Positions 11,082 through 20,899 are shown, counted from the first letter of the stretch. The stretch: DNA of 64,000 nucleotides from Arthrobacter sp. MSA 4-2 (GCF_016405885.1 NZ_JAEKGC010000002.1:124001-188000), one strand, 5' to 3'. The notes: generated by a model not told the origin, from the letters alone. Translations and numbers: made by a program.

Positions 11082-12011
11082 TCAGAATCCGAGCCGGACC
11101 AGCTGCTTCGGGTCCCGCTGCCAGTCCTTCGCGATCTTCACGTGGAGGTCGAGGTAGACCCTCGTGCCCAGCAGCGCCTCGATGCCGCGCCGGGCGTTCG
11201 TGCCGACCTCCCGGAGCCGGGCGCCGCCCTTGCCGATAATGATGGCCTTTTGGGAGGGACGCTCAACATAGAGGTTGACGTGGATGTCCAGCAGCGGGTT
11301 GTCCTCGCTGCGGCCCTCCCGGGGGATCATCTCCTCGACGACGACGGCCAGCGAGTGGGGCAGTTCGTCCCGCACCCCCTCGAGCGCGGCCTCCCGGACC
11401 AGTTCGGCGATCATCACGGCCTCCGGCTCGTCGGTCAGCTCCCCGCCCGGATACAGCACCGGCGACTCGGGCATGTGCTTGCTGAAGACATCGGCCACCG
11501 TGTCGACCTGGTACCCGTCGGCGGCCGACACCGGGACAACGTCGGCCCAGCCCTCGGGGCCCACGACCTCGGTGCCCAGGGCCGCCACCGCCAGAAGCTG
11601 CTCGGTGAGCGCCGCCCGGTCGACGAGGTCCGTCTTAGTGACGACGGCGATGAGGGGCTTGCGGTTCAGCCGGGCGAGCTGCTGCGCGATGAACCGGTCG
11701 CCCGGCCCGATCTTTTCATTGGCGGGAATGCAGAAGCCGACAGCGTCGACCTCGGCGAGGGTGTCCGCCACCAGGTCATTGAGGCGCTGGCCCAGCAGGG
11801 TCCGCGGACGGTGCAGGCCGGGGGTGTCGACGAGGACGATCTGCGAGTCCTCCCGGGTGACGATGCCGCGGATGGTGTGGCGGGTGGTCTGCGGCTTGGC
11901 CGAGGTGATCGCGACCTTCTGCCCCACCAGCGCATTGGTCAGCGTTGATTTTCCGGCGTTCGGCCGCCCCACCAGGGACACGAATCCCGCCCGGTGCTTA
12001 TCGCCGCTCAT
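11082..12011 (-). CDS. era: GTPase Era
   Basis: Essential GTPase that binds the 3' end of 16S rRNA in 30S maturation. G1 GRPNAGKS is at residues 15-22, followed by G3 DTPGLH, G4 TKTD and the KH-domain IIGKGGARLREVG near the C-terminus; 309 aa is normal. The ATG at 12011 is chosen by family N-terminus; it overlaps the end of the corC-like gene by 14 bp, consistent with the tightly packed phoH-ybeY-corC-era operon on this strand. Confidence 0.97.
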   Translation of the reverse strand: MSGDKHRAGFVSLVGRPNAGKSTLTNALVGQKVAITSAKPQTTRHTIRGIVTREDSQIVLVDTPGLHRPRTLLGQRLNDLVADTLAEVDAVGFCIPANEKIGPGDRFIAQQLARLNRKPLIAVVTKTDLVDRAALTEQLLAVAALGTEVVGPEGWADVVPVSAADGYQVDTVADVFSKHMPESPVLYPGGELTDEPEAVMIAELVREAALEGVRDELPHSLAVVVEEMIPREGRSEDNPLLDIHVNLYVERPSQKAIIIGKGGARLREVGTNARRGIEALLGTRVYLDLHVKIAKDWQRDPKQLVRLGF

Positions 12012-13314
12012 ATTCTTCCGCCGTTTCCTGTTCGTCGATCTGCAAATTCCCGCCGCGGTCGTTGTCCCGCGCGAAGGCGATGATGTGTGAAACCCTGTTC
12101 CGCCGGCCTTCAAGCCGCTCGGCCCGCAGGCCGATACCTTCAATTGTGACCTCACTGCCGACAATCGGCACCTTCCCCAGCGTCTTGGCGAGAAGTCCAC
12201 CCACCGTGTCGACCTCCTCGTCCTCGAGTTCGACGCCGAAAAGCTCGCCCAGGTCGTCGATGCTCATGCGGGCGCTGACGCGGTAGCCGCCGTCGGAAAG
12301 CTGTTCCTGTTCGGGCACCTCCGAGTCGTACTCGTCGACGATCTCCCCGACGATCTCCTCGATCAGGTCCTCAAGGGTCACCAGCCCTGCGGTTCCGCCG
12401 TATTCGTCGATGACGATGGCAACGTGGGTCGACTCCCGCTGCAGTTCCTGCAGGAAATCCCCGACCGGCTTGGACTCGGGGACATAGCGCGCCTCCCGGC
12501 AGATGCCGTCAACGGTGCGGCTCTGCCGCTCCGGGGCCCGGCCGTGCAGCTCGGCCACGACGTCCTTGAGGTAGAGGATGCCGCGGATGTCATCGGAGTC
12601 CTCCCCGATCACGGGCACCCGGGAGTACCCGGAGCGAAGGAACAGGGACAGGGCCTCGTCGAGGCTGGAGCCGCTCTCCAGGGAAACCATGTCGGTGCGC
12701 GGGACCATCACCGAGCGGACCTTGGTGTCCCCGAGTTCGAACACCGAGTGGATCAGTTCGGCCTCGCTGTCCTCGATCATTTCGGCGTCGGATGCCCGCG
12801 TGAGCATCTCGCGGAATTCTTCTTCGGTGAAGAACGCGGCCTCGTCGCGGGGGGCACCGGGGGTCACCATGCTGCCGATGGCGACGAACCAGCGCGGCAC
12901 CGGGCCGAGGATGCCGCAGAGGAAGGCGACGAAACCGGCGGTGAACTGCACGACGGCCGTGGCGTGGGCGCGCCCGAACTGGCGCGGCGAGACACCGACG
13001 AGGACGAAGCCGACGGCGGCCATCACCGCGGTGGCGAGCAGGCCTGCCAGCCACACGTTGTCCAGCACATCGTGGAAGAGGATGGCCACGGCCACCGCTC
13101 CGGCCATCTCGAACCAGACCCGCCAGAAACGCAGTGCGTGCATGTGCGCAGCGGGCGAAGCGAGGATTCCCCGCAGCGCCGAACTGCGCGATTCCTGGAC
13201 GAGCGTTTCCCCTTCGTGCCGCGGCAGGTAGGTGAAGGCCGCCTCGGCAGCGGTCACGAGCGCCGCCACGCACAGGAAGACCAGCGCCATGACGGCAAGG
13301 AGCGAGATGATCAA
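11998..13314 (-). CDS. Hemolysin/CorC family transporter-like protein (DUF21-CBS-CorC_HlyC)
   Basis: A 438-residue CNNM/CorC-type membrane protein. The N-terminal DUF21 region has about four hydrophobic segments (residues 3-27, 60-85, 86-105, 120-145). It is followed by a CBS pair (beginning near [14 protein letters not shown], with [25 protein letters not shown] split over the second repeat) and a C-terminal CorC_HlyC domain. Relatives are implicated in Mg2+/Co2+ homeostasis; the 'hemolysin' name is historical. It overlaps ybeY by 4 bp and era by 14 bp. Confidence 0.92.
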   Translation of the reverse strand: MIISLLAVMALVFLCVAALVTAAEAAFTYLPRHEGETLVQESRSSALRGILASPAAHMHALRFWRVWFEMAGAVAVAILFHDVLDNVWLAGLLATAVMAAVGFVLVGVSPRQFGRAHATAVVQFTAGFVAFLCGILGPVPRWFVAIGSMVTPGAPRDEAAFFTEEEFREMLTRASDAEMIEDSEAELIHSVFELGDTKVRSVMVPRTDMVSLESGSSLDEALSLFLRSGYSRVPVIGEDSDDIRGILYLKDVVAELHGRAPERQSRTVDGICREARYVPESKPVGDFLQELQRESTHVAIVIDEYGGTAGLVTLEDLIEEIVGEIVDEYDSEVPEQEQLSDGGYRVSARMSIDDLGELFGVELEDEEVDTVGGLLAKTLGKVPIVGSEVTIEGIGLRAERLEGRRNRVSHIIAFARDNDRGGNLQIDEQETAEEYERR

Positions 13315-13784
13315 GCCCGGGTCTCCCGGGGAGCCTGCCGGCCGAGGAAGTCGCTGAGGAGCTGGCGCTGCAGTCCGAACATCTCCTTCTCCTCCTCGGG
13401 TTCCGCGTGGTCATACCCCAGCAGGTGGAGCATGCCGTGGGTGGTCAGGAGCAGCAGCTCCTCCTGGGTGGAATGGCCCGCGGCGGCGGCCTGCGACTTG
13501 GCGACCTCCGGACACAGCACGACGTCACCCAGCACCCCTGCCGGGGTGATCCGGCCCGGCGTGCCCGGGCGCAGCTCATCCATCGGGAAGGAGAGCACAT
13601 CGGTGGGGCCGGGTTCGTCCATCCACTCGACGTGCAGGCGCTCCATCGCCTCGGTGTCCACAAGGATGATCGACAGGTCGGCGTCGGGGTGGACGAACAG
13701 GCTGTCGATCAGGAAGTTCCCAAGCCGGACAAGCGATTCCTCGTCGACCGCGACACCGGACTCGTTGTTGACCTCGATGCTCAT
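13311..13784 (-). CDS. ybeY: Endoribonuclease YbeY (rRNA maturation factor)
   Basis: Zinc-dependent single-strand endoribonuclease in 16S rRNA 3'-end processing and ribosome quality control. [11 protein letters not shown] places the three zinc His ligands at residues 116, 120 and 126. The [10 protein letters not shown] block is also conserved. Length 157 aa is normal. It overlaps phoH upstream and the corC-like gene downstream by 4 bp each, so the four genes are probably translated in a coupled fashion. Confidence 0.96.
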   Translation of the reverse strand: MSIEVNNESGVAVDEESLVRLGNFLIDSLFVHPDADLSIILVDTEAMERLHVEWMDEPGPTDVLSFPMDELRPGTPGRITPAGVLGDVVLCPEVAKSQAAAAGHSTQEELLLLTTHGMLHLLGYDHAEPEEEKEMFGLQRQLLSDFLGRQAPRETRA

Positions 13785-14842
13785 TTGGTCCCCGTCCTAG
13801 CGCGGCGCACCGACGTCACAGCACCGTCGGCGGCCGACTCCCGCTCGGCCGTCTGCGCTTCGTCCCAGCGGCTGTAGGCGCTGACGATGTCGCCGACGAG
13901 GCGGTGCCGGACGACGTCGGAGGCGTCGAGTTCGCTGAAGAACACGTCGTCGACCCCCCGGAGGATGTCGTTGACGATGCGCAGGCCCGACTTGGTGCCG
14001 CCGGGAAGGTCGACCTGGGTGACGTCGCCGGTGACGACCATCTTCGATCCGAAGCCCAGGCGGGTGAGGAACATCTTCATCTGCTCGGGCGTGGTGTTCT
14101 GCGCCTCGTCGAGGATGATGAACGCGTCATTGAGGGTCCGGCCGCGCATGTAGGCCAGGGGTGCCACCTCGATGGTGCCTGCGGCCATGAGCCGCGGGAT
14201 GGAATCCGGGTCGATCATGTCGTGGAGCGCGTCGTAGAGCGGGCGCAGATAGGGGTCGATTTTATCGTTGAGCGTTCCCGGGAGGAAGCCGAGCCGCTCC
14301 CCCGCCTCGACGGCCGGGCGCGTCAGGATGATCCGGTTGACTTCCTTCTGCTGCAGGGCCTGGACGGCCTTCGCCATGGCGAGGTAGGTCTTGCCGGTGC
14401 CTGCCGGTCCGATGCCGAACACAATGGTGTTGCGGTCGATGGCATCGACGTAGCTCTTCTGGTTCAGGGTCTTCGGCCGGATCGTCCGTCCGCGCGAGGA
14501 GAGGATGTTCATCGAGAGCACATCCGAGGGCCGGCCCACGCTCTGGGTCCGAAGCATCGTGATGAGCTGTTCGAGGACCTGCGGATTGACCACGGTGTTG
14601 TTGAGGGCCATCGTGCGGACCTCGAACATCAGCCGTTCGGTGCGCAGGACGTCGGCGGCGGGTCCGGTGATCGACAGTTCGTTGCCGCGGGCCTGGAGGT
14701 TGATCCCGGGGAAGGTCGCCTCAATCAGCTTGAGCGCTTCGTCGTTGGTGCCCAGGGCCTGAACCATCTGTTCCCCGGAGTCGAAGTGCACAACCCTCGT
14801 ATCGAGCCCCGCTGCGTTTATACCGGTTGAAGATTCGCTCAT
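13781..14842 (-). CDS. phoH: PhoH family ATPase
   Basis: Cytoplasmic P-loop ATPase related to the N-terminal half of superfamily 1 helicases, conserved beside ybeY and implicated in RNA metabolism. [13 protein letters not shown] is the Walker [22 protein letters not shown] the Walker B region and [12 protein letters not shown] the sensor-like motif. 353 aa is usual. The N-terminal ~100 residues form the KH-like domain seen in this subfamily. It is the first gene of the phoH-ybeY-corC-era operon. Confidence 0.95.
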   Translation of the reverse strand: MSESSTGINAAGLDTRVVHFDSGEQMVQALGTNDEALKLIEATFPGINLQARGNELSITGPAADVLRTERLMFEVRTMALNNTVVNPQVLEQLITMLRTQSVGRPSDVLSMNILSSRGRTIRPKTLNQKSYVDAIDRNTIVFGIGPAGTGKTYLAMAKAVQALQQKEVNRIILTRPAVEAGERLGFLPGTLNDKIDPYLRPLYDALHDMIDPDSIPRLMAAGTIEVAPLAYMRGRTLNDAFIILDEAQNTTPEQMKMFLTRLGFGSKMVVTGDVTQVDLPGGTKSGLRIVNDILRGVDDVFFSELDASDVVRHRLVGDIVSAYSRWDEAQTAERESAADGAVTSVRRARTGTK

Positions 14843-15277
14843 AGTACGGCCGTACGGCCTTCAATCGCCCCTTGTCGCTGTCTTCCGCCACGGCTGCTGG
14901 TGCCCCGCGCTGTTATGGATTCCGCCCCTGCCGCGGGGTCCGCTTCCTGCCGGTTCCGGTGTCCCAGCTCCGGCGGAGCATGCTCGCCCGCCCCCTAATC
15001 TTACGTCATGGTGTGGCGGCAGTGACTGTTTTATGGGTCCGGCAGGCACCGGGGGCGCTGCCTGGAGCGAACATACCAAGTCCGCAACATCTCGGTATCG
15101 ATACCGTTTCAGTCCGCGCAATGGACCGACTCAGAGGCTTCGACGGCCCCGCGCTGTGCAACGCTTGACCTATACGCCGTCCCCGTAGGAACCGGCGCAG
15201 AAACCCGCAGTCCGTGCCGCACAACGGCTTCACCGGAACGGCGCACAGCATACCGATCGGTGAAGGAGGCCCTCAGC
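14843..15277. other. Intergenic region between phoH and lipoprotein gene (435 bp)
   Basis: No credible coding frame. It contains the 10-bp palindrome TACGGCCGTA right upstream of phoH (14845-14854), a 7-bp inverted repeat CCCCGCG/CGCGGGG (14903-14909, 14932-14938), the 14-bp perfect palindrome described separately, and a weak TTGACC (about 15164) on the plus strand. The 3' end has ACCGATCGGT (15252-15261) directly before the AAGGAGG of the next gene. Confidence 0.5.
15093..15106. promoter_or_regulatory. 14-bp perfect palindrome, candidate operator
   Basis: CGGTATCGATACCG is a perfect dyad with a central CG, 170 bp upstream of the lipoprotein start and 250 bp from phoH. Centre-CG palindromes of this size are typical of LacI-family operators, but no such regulator is encoded nearby. 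Confidence 0.3.
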
Positions 15278-16267
15278 ATGAATTCACGGGATCCCCTTCG
15301 GCGGAGCCGCCTCGGCCTCCGCGGCCTCCTCGTTCCCGCAGCCGGCGTCCTGCTGTGCACCAGCGTGCTGCTCCTGCCGGCCTGCACCCCCGATCCTCCG
15401 GCTCCCCCGCAGTCCGGGTCGTCGAACGTCCTGCCCGCCGGGCCGCTTGCCGAAGCGGGCAGCGCCTCCGGCGAGCAGATCGGTTCCGATGGCATCCTGC
15501 CCGTGTACTGGGTGGGAGACAGCAGCGGATCGGCCCTGCTCTACCGCGAGTTCACCGGTGAGGCGGCGCCGGAAAGCGTCGGTGACCCCATCGCCGACGC
15601 GGTGCGCCTGATGACCGCCGGCCGCCCATTCGACCCCGACTTCCACAGCCTGTGGGAGCCCGCCTCCATGGTGACGACCTCGATCTCCGCGCGGAACGTC
15701 ATCACCGTCGACCTGTCCGCGGACGCGTTCCGGCCGGGGCTCCACAGCTCACGGGCCCACCTGGCCATCCAGCAGCTTGTCTTCACCGCCACGGCGGCGG
15801 CCGCCAATGCCGGCCTGATCGGCGCCGGGGAGACGAGCAGCGTGGTGCTGCTCGTCGACGGCAAGGCTGGTTCCAGCGGTCCTGCCGGGGCGGCCCTCGA
15901 CGGCGAGCTGCGTCGCGATCCGTCCCTGGTTGCGCCGGTATGGATCATCAACCCGCAGGACGGCGACGTCCGCGACCCTTCGACCGTCGTCGTGTCGGGC
16001 TCCGGCCGGTCGGATTCGTCCACGCTGAACTGGCGGATCACCTCGCTTGACCGGCTCAAGGGCGGGATCATGCCCACACCGGGCCAGCGCGTGCCGGGGG
16101 CGACGGTGAAGGAAGGCAAGGCCGAGCTGGACGGCTCCCCGGGCACCACCGGGGAGTACGAGTTCACGGTGGCGCTGCCGCCGGGGCGCTACGAAATCGC
16201 GGTGTTCCGCCTCGGCGCCGGCGACGCCGAGGAATTCGCCGACACCAAGACCATCGAAATCAAGTGA
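15278..16267 (+). CDS. GerMN domain lipoprotein
   Basis: A 329-residue exported lipoprotein. A basic head (residues 1-15) and hydrophobic core lead to the lipobox LPAC with lipidated Cys36, so it is anchored to the outer face of the membrane. A GerMN domain follows (PVYWVGD near 73 to VVLLVDGK near 196). The C-terminal ~100 residues (VWIINPQDGDVRDPSTVVVSG) resemble the Gmad2-type beta-sandwich often paired with it. The ATG at 15278 has AAGGAGG at ideal spacing. Related proteins are linked to envelope or sporulation functions; the role here is unknown. It interrupts the rsmE-phoH order. Confidence 0.85.
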   Translation: MNSRDPLRRSRLGLRGLLVPAAGVLLCTSVLLLPACTPDPPAPPQSGSSNVLPAGPLAEAGSASGEQIGSDGILPVYWVGDSSGSALLYREFTGEAAPESVGDPIADAVRLMTAGRPFDPDFHSLWEPASMVTTSISARNVITVDLSADAFRPGLHSSRAHLAIQQLVFTATAAAANAGLIGAGETSSVVLLVDGKAGSSGPAGAALDGELRRDPSLVAPVWIINPQDGDVRDPSTVVVSGSGRSDSSTLNWRITSLDRLKGGIMPTPGQRVPGATVKEGKAELDGSPGTTGEYEFTVALPPGRYEIAVFRLGAGDAEEFADTKTIEIK

Positions 16268-16287
16268 ACGGCCGGGTGGCCCTGCCC

Positions 16288-17037
16288 CTACCAGCGGGCC
16301 AGCAGGTGGTTCAGCAGCACCAGGGCGGCGGGACCGGCCGAGGATGAACGCAGGACGTGCGGACCCAGCCGGGCGGCGGCCGCTCCGGCCTCCTGCAGGG
16401 CCAGCAGCTCGCGCTCACTGATCCCGCCCTCGGGCCCGACGATGACCGCCGTCGTGCCGCCCTGGGAGGGTCCTGCCGCGAGCAGGGCCAGGCCCTCTCC
16501 CGCGGTTTCCGAGAGCACGAACACCCGGTCGAAGCGTGCGGACCAGGCGGGGAGCCGCCCCGAGTCGAGCATGGGGTACACCTCGGGAATCCACGCCCGC
16601 CGGGACTGCTTCGCCGCACCGGCGACGACCGCCTCCCATTTCCGCTGCCCCTTGAGGGCCTTCTCCGCCCGCCACCTCACGATGCTCCGCTCGGCCTGCC
16701 ACGGCACGACCGCATCGACGCCGAGCTCGGTTGCGGCCTCGATGGCCTGCTCATCACGGTCGCCCTTCGCCAGGGCCTGGATCAGTACCAGCTTTTCCCG
16801 TGGAGGCTCCTCCTGTTCGGCGGACTCGACGCGGACCGCGAGCGTGCCCGCACTCCCGTCGGTCACCGTGCCCCGGAGCCGGAAACCGGCGCCGTCGGCC
16901 ACGTCGACCCACTCACCCGGGGCGAGGCGGCGTACCGTCGTAGCGTGGCGCCCCTCGTCGCCGCCGAGGACGAACACCGAACCCACGCGGGCGGACCGCA
17001 CGGCGGCGGGCTCGCCGAAGAACAGCGGATAGGTCAC
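16288..17037 (-). CDS. rsmE: 16S rRNA (uracil1498-N3)-methyltransferase
   Basis: SPOUT-class methyltransferase that makes m3U1498 in 16S rRNA. The N-terminal PUA-like domain includes HATTVRRLAPGE, and the C-terminal SPOUT knot includes VIVGPEGGISERE and LGPHVLRSSSAGPAAL, the SAM-binding trefoil loops. 249 aa is normal. It starts 2 bp after the dnaJ stop and is therefore very likely co-transcribed with hrcA-dnaJ. Confidence 0.95.
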   Translation of the reverse strand: MTYPLFFGEPAAVRSARVGSVFVLGGDEGRHATTVRRLAPGEWVDVADGAGFRLRGTVTDGSAGTLAVRVESAEQEEPPREKLVLIQALAKGDRDEQAIEAATELGVDAVVPWQAERSIVRWRAEKALKGQRKWEAVVAGAAKQSRRAWIPEVYPMLDSGRLPAWSARFDRVFVLSETAGEGLALLAAGPSQGGTTAVIVGPEGGISERELLALQEAGAAAARLGPHVLRSSSAGPAALVLLNHLLARW

Positions 17038-17039
17038 TG

Positions 17040-18167
17040 CTAGAGGTTCCCCAGCCGCTCCCGCAGCCGGGCGAAGACCCCGGAGCCGCTGCTGGCCAGC
17101 TGACCCTCGGTCGACTCCTCGCCCCGCAGCTCGGCGAGGCGGCGCAGGAGTTCCTCCTGGGCGGCGTCGACGTTGCGTGGGGTCTCCACGTTGAGATGGA
17201 CCTGGAGGTCACCGCGTCCCTGCCCGCGCAGGTGGGTGACGCCGAGGCCGCGGAGGGTGACGACCTCACCGGACTGGGTGCCCGGCTTGATGGCGAGCTC
17301 CTGCTCCCCGTCGAAGGTGTCGAGGTTCACCGAGGTGCCCAGGGCGGCCGCCGTCATTGGGACGCTCATGGTGACATGGAGGTCATCGCCGTCGCGCAGG
17401 AAGGTGCTGTCGGTGTTGACCCGGATCTCGATGTAGAGGTCGCCCTGCGGGCCGCCGGCGGTGCCGGCCTCGCCCTGGCCGCTGAGCTGGATCCGGGTGC
17501 CGGTCGAGACGCCGGCCGGAATCTTGATGGTCAGGCTGCGACGGGCACGGATGCGGCCCTCGCCCTTGCACTCGTGGCACGGGTTGGGGATGACGGTGCC
17601 GAAACCCTGGCAGGTGCCGCAGGTGGCGCTGGTCATGACCTGGCCGAGGATGGAGCGCACGGCCCGCTGGACCTGGCCGGAGCCGCCGCAGATGTCGCAG
17701 GTCTGCGGTGAGGTGCCGGGCTGGCAGCAGGTCCCGTCGCAGGTGGGGCAGACGGCCGCGGTGTCGACCTCGATCTTCTTATTGATGCCGAAGACCGCGT
17801 CCTTGAGGTCGATCCGCACGTTGATCAGTGCGTCCTGGCCCCGGCGGGTGCGCGAGGGCGGGCCGCTGGGGCCCCCTCCTCCGAAGAAGGTCTCGAAGAT
17901 GTCCTGGAAGGCGAATCCAGAGCCGGAGTAGCCCGAGCCGAAGCCGTTGTCGGTTCCGTTCTCATTGCCGGTGGTGTCGTAGACCCGCCGCTTCTGCGGG
18001 TCGGAGAGCACCTCGTAGGCGTGGCTGACGCGCTTGAACTCCTCGGAGGCATCCGGGCCCGGGTTCACATCCGGGTGGAGCTTGCGCGCGAGCTTCCGGT
18101 AGGCCTTCTTGATTTCCTCGCTGCTCGCGCCCTGCGACACACCGAGCGCCTCATAGTGATTACTCAC
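17040..18167 (-). CDS. dnaJ: Chaperone DnaJ (HrcA-linked copy)
   Basis: Hsp40 co-chaperone of DnaK. The J domain holds HPD at residues 31-33, followed by a short Gly/Phe-rich linker and four zinc-finger repeats ([32 protein letters not shown]) and two client-binding barrels; about 375 aa. The first repeat ends in Cys instead of the usual Gly. I use the GTG at 18167 because it gives the canonical [10 protein letters not shown] start, although AGGA abuts it. Being next to hrcA instead of dnaK, it corresponds to the second actinobacterial copy (DnaJ2). Confidence 0.95.
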   Translation of the reverse strand: MSNHYEALGVSQGASSEEIKKAYRKLARKLHPDVNPGPDASEEFKRVSHAYEVLSDPQKRRVYDTTGNENGTDNGFGSGYSGSGFAFQDIFETFFGGGGPSGPPSRTRRGQDALINVRIDLKDAVFGINKKIEVDTAAVCPTCDGTCCQPGTSPQTCDICGGSGQVQRAVRSILGQVMTSATCGTCQGFGTVIPNPCHECKGEGRIRARRSLTIKIPAGVSTGTRIQLSGQGEAGTAGGPQGDLYIEIRVNTDSTFLRDGDDLHVTMSVPMTAAALGTSVNLDTFDGEQELAIKPGTQSGEVVTLRGLGVTHLRGQGRGDLQVHLNVETPRNVDAAQEELLRRLAELRGEESTEGQLASSGSGVFARLRERLGNL

Positions 18168-18264
18168 TCCTGCACATCTCTTCCTGTAGAACACGTTGTT
18201 CGGCTGACCGGCGTACCTGCCGGCCCGGGTTCCGGGTCCGGCCGACGTCGTGTGTCAGCCTTTG

Positions 18265-18319
18265 CTATCCGGCCGTGTTATCCGGCCTTGTTTTGCTTTA
18301 CTGTGCTTATCCGGCTTGG
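18265..18319. repeat. Three direct copies of TATCCGGC-type element between hrcA and dnaJ
   Basis: Copies CTATCCGGCCGTG (18265-18277), TTATCCGGCCTTG (18278-18290) and TTATCCGGCTTGG (18307-18319) share the core TATCCGGC. They lie in the 160-bp gap between the hrcA stop and the dnaJ start, which is also more T-rich than its surroundings. No function is known to me. Confidence 0.5.
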
Positions 18320-18327
18320 TTCATGCG

Positions 18328-19341
18328 CTATTCGGCGAGGACCCGCGACAGGTACCTCGCCACCGCCCGCACCGCCGCCATCGTCCCGGGATAATCCATC
18401 CGGGTGGGACCGAGGACGCCGAGCTTCGCTGTGGCGTCCGGCCCGTAGCCGGTGGCGATCACCGACGCCTCCGAAAGACCTCCGTAGGGGTTCTCGCTGC
18501 CGATCCGGACCGAGATGCCGCGGGCGTCCTGATCCATCTCCGAGAGCAGCCGAAGCATGATCACCTGCTCCTCGAGGGCTTCGAGCACCGGTCCGATACT
18601 GAGGGGAAAGTCTACTGTGGATCGGGCCAGGTTCGCTGTCCCCGCCATCACAATGCGGTCCTCACGGCTCATTCCGCCGAGACTCTCCAGGGTGGAGATC
18701 AGCGCCGCTCCGGCGGCACCAAGGGCCGGCGGCAGGACGGCGGCCGCTGCGGCGAGCTCTTTGGGCAGGGAGGACAGCGCCACCCCGGTCACCCGGGCCA
18801 GGATCCGCTGCTTGAGCTCGGCCAGTTCGGCTTCCTCGATCGGCGAGGAGACGGGGACGACCCGCTGCTGCACCGTGCCGTTGGTGGCGATCAGGACCAC
18901 GAGGATCTGCCGGGGCGCCAGGAGCACGAATTCGATATGCCGGACGGCGGCACCGCCGAGCCGGGGGAACTGGACCACGGCCACCTGGTTGGTCAGCTGC
19001 GCCAGCAGCCGCACGGTGCGGTCCATGACGTCGTCGAGGTCGCCGGCGCCCTCGAGGAGCGTCTGGATGGCCCGCTTCTCGGCCGCCGAGAGGGGCTTCA
19101 CGTCGGAGATTCGGTCAACGAACGTCCGGTAGCCCTTGTCCGTGGGAATGCGTCCCGAACTCGTGTGGGGGGCGGTGATCAGCCCCTCCTCCTCAAGCAC
19201 GGCCATGTCGTTTCGGATGGTCGCCGAGGAGACACCGAGCCGGTGCCGGTCCACCAGGGCCTTCGACCCGACCGGTTCCCGGGTATGCACGTAGTCCTCA
19301 ACAATGGCCTGCAGCACTTCGAGCCGTCGTGGTTCGCTCAT
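18328..19341 (-). CDS. hrcA: Heat-inducible transcriptional repressor HrcA
   Basis: Represses class I heat-shock genes by binding CIRCE. An N-terminal winged helix (RRLEVLQAIVEDYVHTREPV then VSSATIRNDMAVLEEEGLI) is followed by the GAF-like core and the LGPTRMDYPGTMAAVRAVA C-terminal signature. The ATG at 19341 is chosen for its GGAGGTGA ribosome site; 337 aa is normal. A CIRCE operator lies 53-79 bp upstream, so hrcA and the downstream dnaJ are almost certainly autoregulated. Confidence 0.97.
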   Translation of the reverse strand: MSEPRRLEVLQAIVEDYVHTREPVGSKALVDRHRLGVSSATIRNDMAVLEEEGLITAPHTSSGRIPTDKGYRTFVDRISDVKPLSAAEKRAIQTLLEGAGDLDDVMDRTVRLLAQLTNQVAVVQFPRLGGAAVRHIEFVLLAPRQILVVLIATNGTVQQRVVPVSSPIEEAELAELKQRILARVTGVALSSLPKELAAAAAVLPPALGAAGAALISTLESLGGMSREDRIVMAGTANLARSTVDFPLSIGPVLEALEEQVIMLRLLSEMDQDARGISVRIGSENPYGGLSEASVIATGYGPDATAKLGVLGPTRMDYPGTMAAVRAVARYLSRVLAE

Positions 19342-19393
19342 CTCGTTCACCTCCGCAGTCGCGTTGAAATTGGGCGGAGCGCCCCGTCCCTGG

Positions 19394-19420
19394 TTAGCAC
19401 TCGACACACCTAAGTGCTAA
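19394..19420. promoter_or_regulatory. CIRCE operator (HrcA binding site)
   Basis: TTAGCACTC (19394-19402), nine spacer bases, AAGTGCTAA (19412-19420). This matches the consensus TTAGCACTC-N9-GAGTGCTAA in 17 of 18 arm positions; the one change is G to A at the first base of the right arm. It is upstream of hrcA and lies in the divergent promoter region shared with the DUF3097 gene. Confidence 0.95.
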
Positions 19421-19501
19421 GTCTAGTACGTTCAGGACGATTGTTAGCATTGGAAAGACCGGCAGCAACTGTGCGTCGGCGCACACGGAAGCGAGATCAG
19501 G

Positions 19502-20356
19502 GTGGCCGACTTCGCCTGGGGGGCCCAGGACATTTCCGCCCCCAAACGCACTGTCCTGCCGGAGGTTCCGGCCGAGCCCGGCCTCGTCCTCGAAGACGTC
19601 CAGAGCGGCTTCGTGGGCGCCGTCGTGCGGGTGGAAAAGTCCGGCGGACTCCATGTGATGGTCCTCGAGGACCGCCGCGACAAGCGTCGGACCTTCCGGC
19701 TGGGGCACGGTTTCCTCGTCGACGGCGACCCCGTGAAAGTCGTCGCCCCTACGGCCGCTCCGGTGAAGTCATCCACGCGGACCGCCTCCGGTTCCGTCAA
19801 GGTTGAGGGCGCCCGGGCCCGTGTCGCCCGGGCGAGCCGGATCTGGGTCGAGGGCCAGCACGACGCCGAACTGGTGGAGAAGGTGTGGGGCGAGGACCTG
19901 CGGCTTGAGGGGATCGTCGTCGAACCCCTTCATGGTGTGGACGACCTGGCCGGGGCGGTGAGGGCCTTCGATCCCGGTCCGCAGCGGCGGCTCGGGATCC
20001 TGGTGGACCACCTCCTGCCCGGAACGAAGGAGTCGCGGATCGCCCAGGAGGCGATGGCCCTGCCCGGCGCCCGGGGCAACGTCCTGATCGTGGGGCACCC
20101 CTACGTGGATGTGTGGCAGGCGGTCAAGCCCGGCGCGCTGGGGCTCGCCGCCTGGCCGGTGGTCCCGCGCGGGCAGGACTGGAAGACGGGCATCCTCGCC
20201 GGACTCGGCTGGCCCTCCACGGACCAGGCCGCCGTCGCCCACGGGTGGAAGCGGATCCTCGGCAGCGTGAAGTCCTATGCCGACCTCGAGCCGTCCCTGC
20301 TGGGCCGGGTCGAGGAGGTCATCGACTTCCTCACCGCCGGCTCTCCCGGATCCTGA
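19502..20356 (+). CDS. DUF3097 family protein
   Basis: A 284-residue soluble protein of the actinobacterial DUF3097 family, which is habitually found next to hrcA/hemW. Conserved-looking blocks include ARASRIWVEGQHDAELVEKVWG, GPQRRLGILVDHLLPGTKESR and ILIVGHPYVDVWQAVKP-like text; the latter two resemble Toprim-like folds, but I cannot assign an activity. The GTG start at 19502 gives the family N-terminus (ADFAWGAQD). It is divergent from hrcA, so the CIRCE may also touch its promoter. Confidence 0.85.
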   Translation: MADFAWGAQDISAPKRTVLPEVPAEPGLVLEDVQSGFVGAVVRVEKSGGLHVMVLEDRRDKRRTFRLGHGFLVDGDPVKVVAPTAAPVKSSTRTASGSVKVEGARARVARASRIWVEGQHDAELVEKVWGEDLRLEGIVVEPLHGVDDLAGAVRAFDPGPQRRLGILVDHLLPGTKESRIAQEAMALPGARGNVLIVGHPYVDVWQAVKPGALGLAAWPVVPRGQDWKTGILAGLGWPSTDQAAVAHGWKRILGSVKSYADLEPSLLGRVEEVIDFLTAGSPGS

Positions 20357-20434
20357 TGCCGCCGGCGCGCGGCAGCAAGTACCCTTAGAGTAAGTCCCGG
20401 GGTCAACCCGCCTCGCTGCAAAGGAAGAAACTCG

Positions 20435-20854
20435 TTGCCAAACACTGCCGATCAACCCCAGAACTCCGGAACTGGCGGAAACCGGTCTGCTTATGAAGGA
20501 GCACCCGCCACGGCCCTGCCCCTCACGGCGCCCCAGGACCGGCAGTTTGCGACGCTGGCGCATTTCGGCGGCATTCTTGGGTTTGTGCCGTCCCTGGTGA
20601 TCTACCTGATCTTTAAGGACCGCGGCCCCTTCACCGCCCAGGAATCGAAGGAGGCGCTGAACTTCACGCTTCCCCCCACTCTCCTGGCCTTCGTGGCGTG
20701 GCTGCTCTCGCTGATGCCCGTGCTCGGTGGGGTGTTCGCGGTCGTCAACGCGCTGATCTGGGTCGGTATCGCTGTGTGCTCCGTAGCCGCCGGCATCCAG
20801 GTCAACCGGGGCAGGCCCTACCGGTACGCGTTGAACCTGCGCCCGCTGCGCTGA
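20435..20854 (+). CDS. DUF4870 domain membrane protein
   Basis: A 139-residue protein with a hydrophilic head of about 35 residues and then the DUF4870 core: AHFGGILGFVPSLVIYLIFKDRGPF, a hydrophilic AQESKEALNFTL link, and two further membrane segments (about 80-99 and 103-124). The start is a TTG at 20435 behind AAAGGAAG. The family is small, widespread and uncharacterised. It follows the DUF3097 gene by 78 bp and is convergent with hemW. Confidence 0.88.
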   Translation: MPNTADQPQNSGTGGNRSAYEGAPATALPLTAPQDRQFATLAHFGGILGFVPSLVIYLIFKDRGPFTAQESKEALNFTLPPTLLAFVAWLLSLMPVLGGVFAVVNALIWVGIAVCSVAAGIQVNRGRPYRYALNLRPLR

Positions 20855-20899
20855 CCCGTTCCGCCTCCCGGCCAAAGCCGGGAAACCGTCCCTGCGCTC

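Noticed and set aside
15164-15195. Promoter TTGACC with a -10 at TAGGAA upstream of the lipoprotein gene
   Set aside because: Spacer is 15 bp and the -10 lacks the final T; too weak to list as a feature.
14843-15277. 4.5S RNA, RNase P RNA or 6S-like RNA in the phoH-lipoprotein gap
   Set aside because: None of the conserved core sequences of these RNAs is visible.
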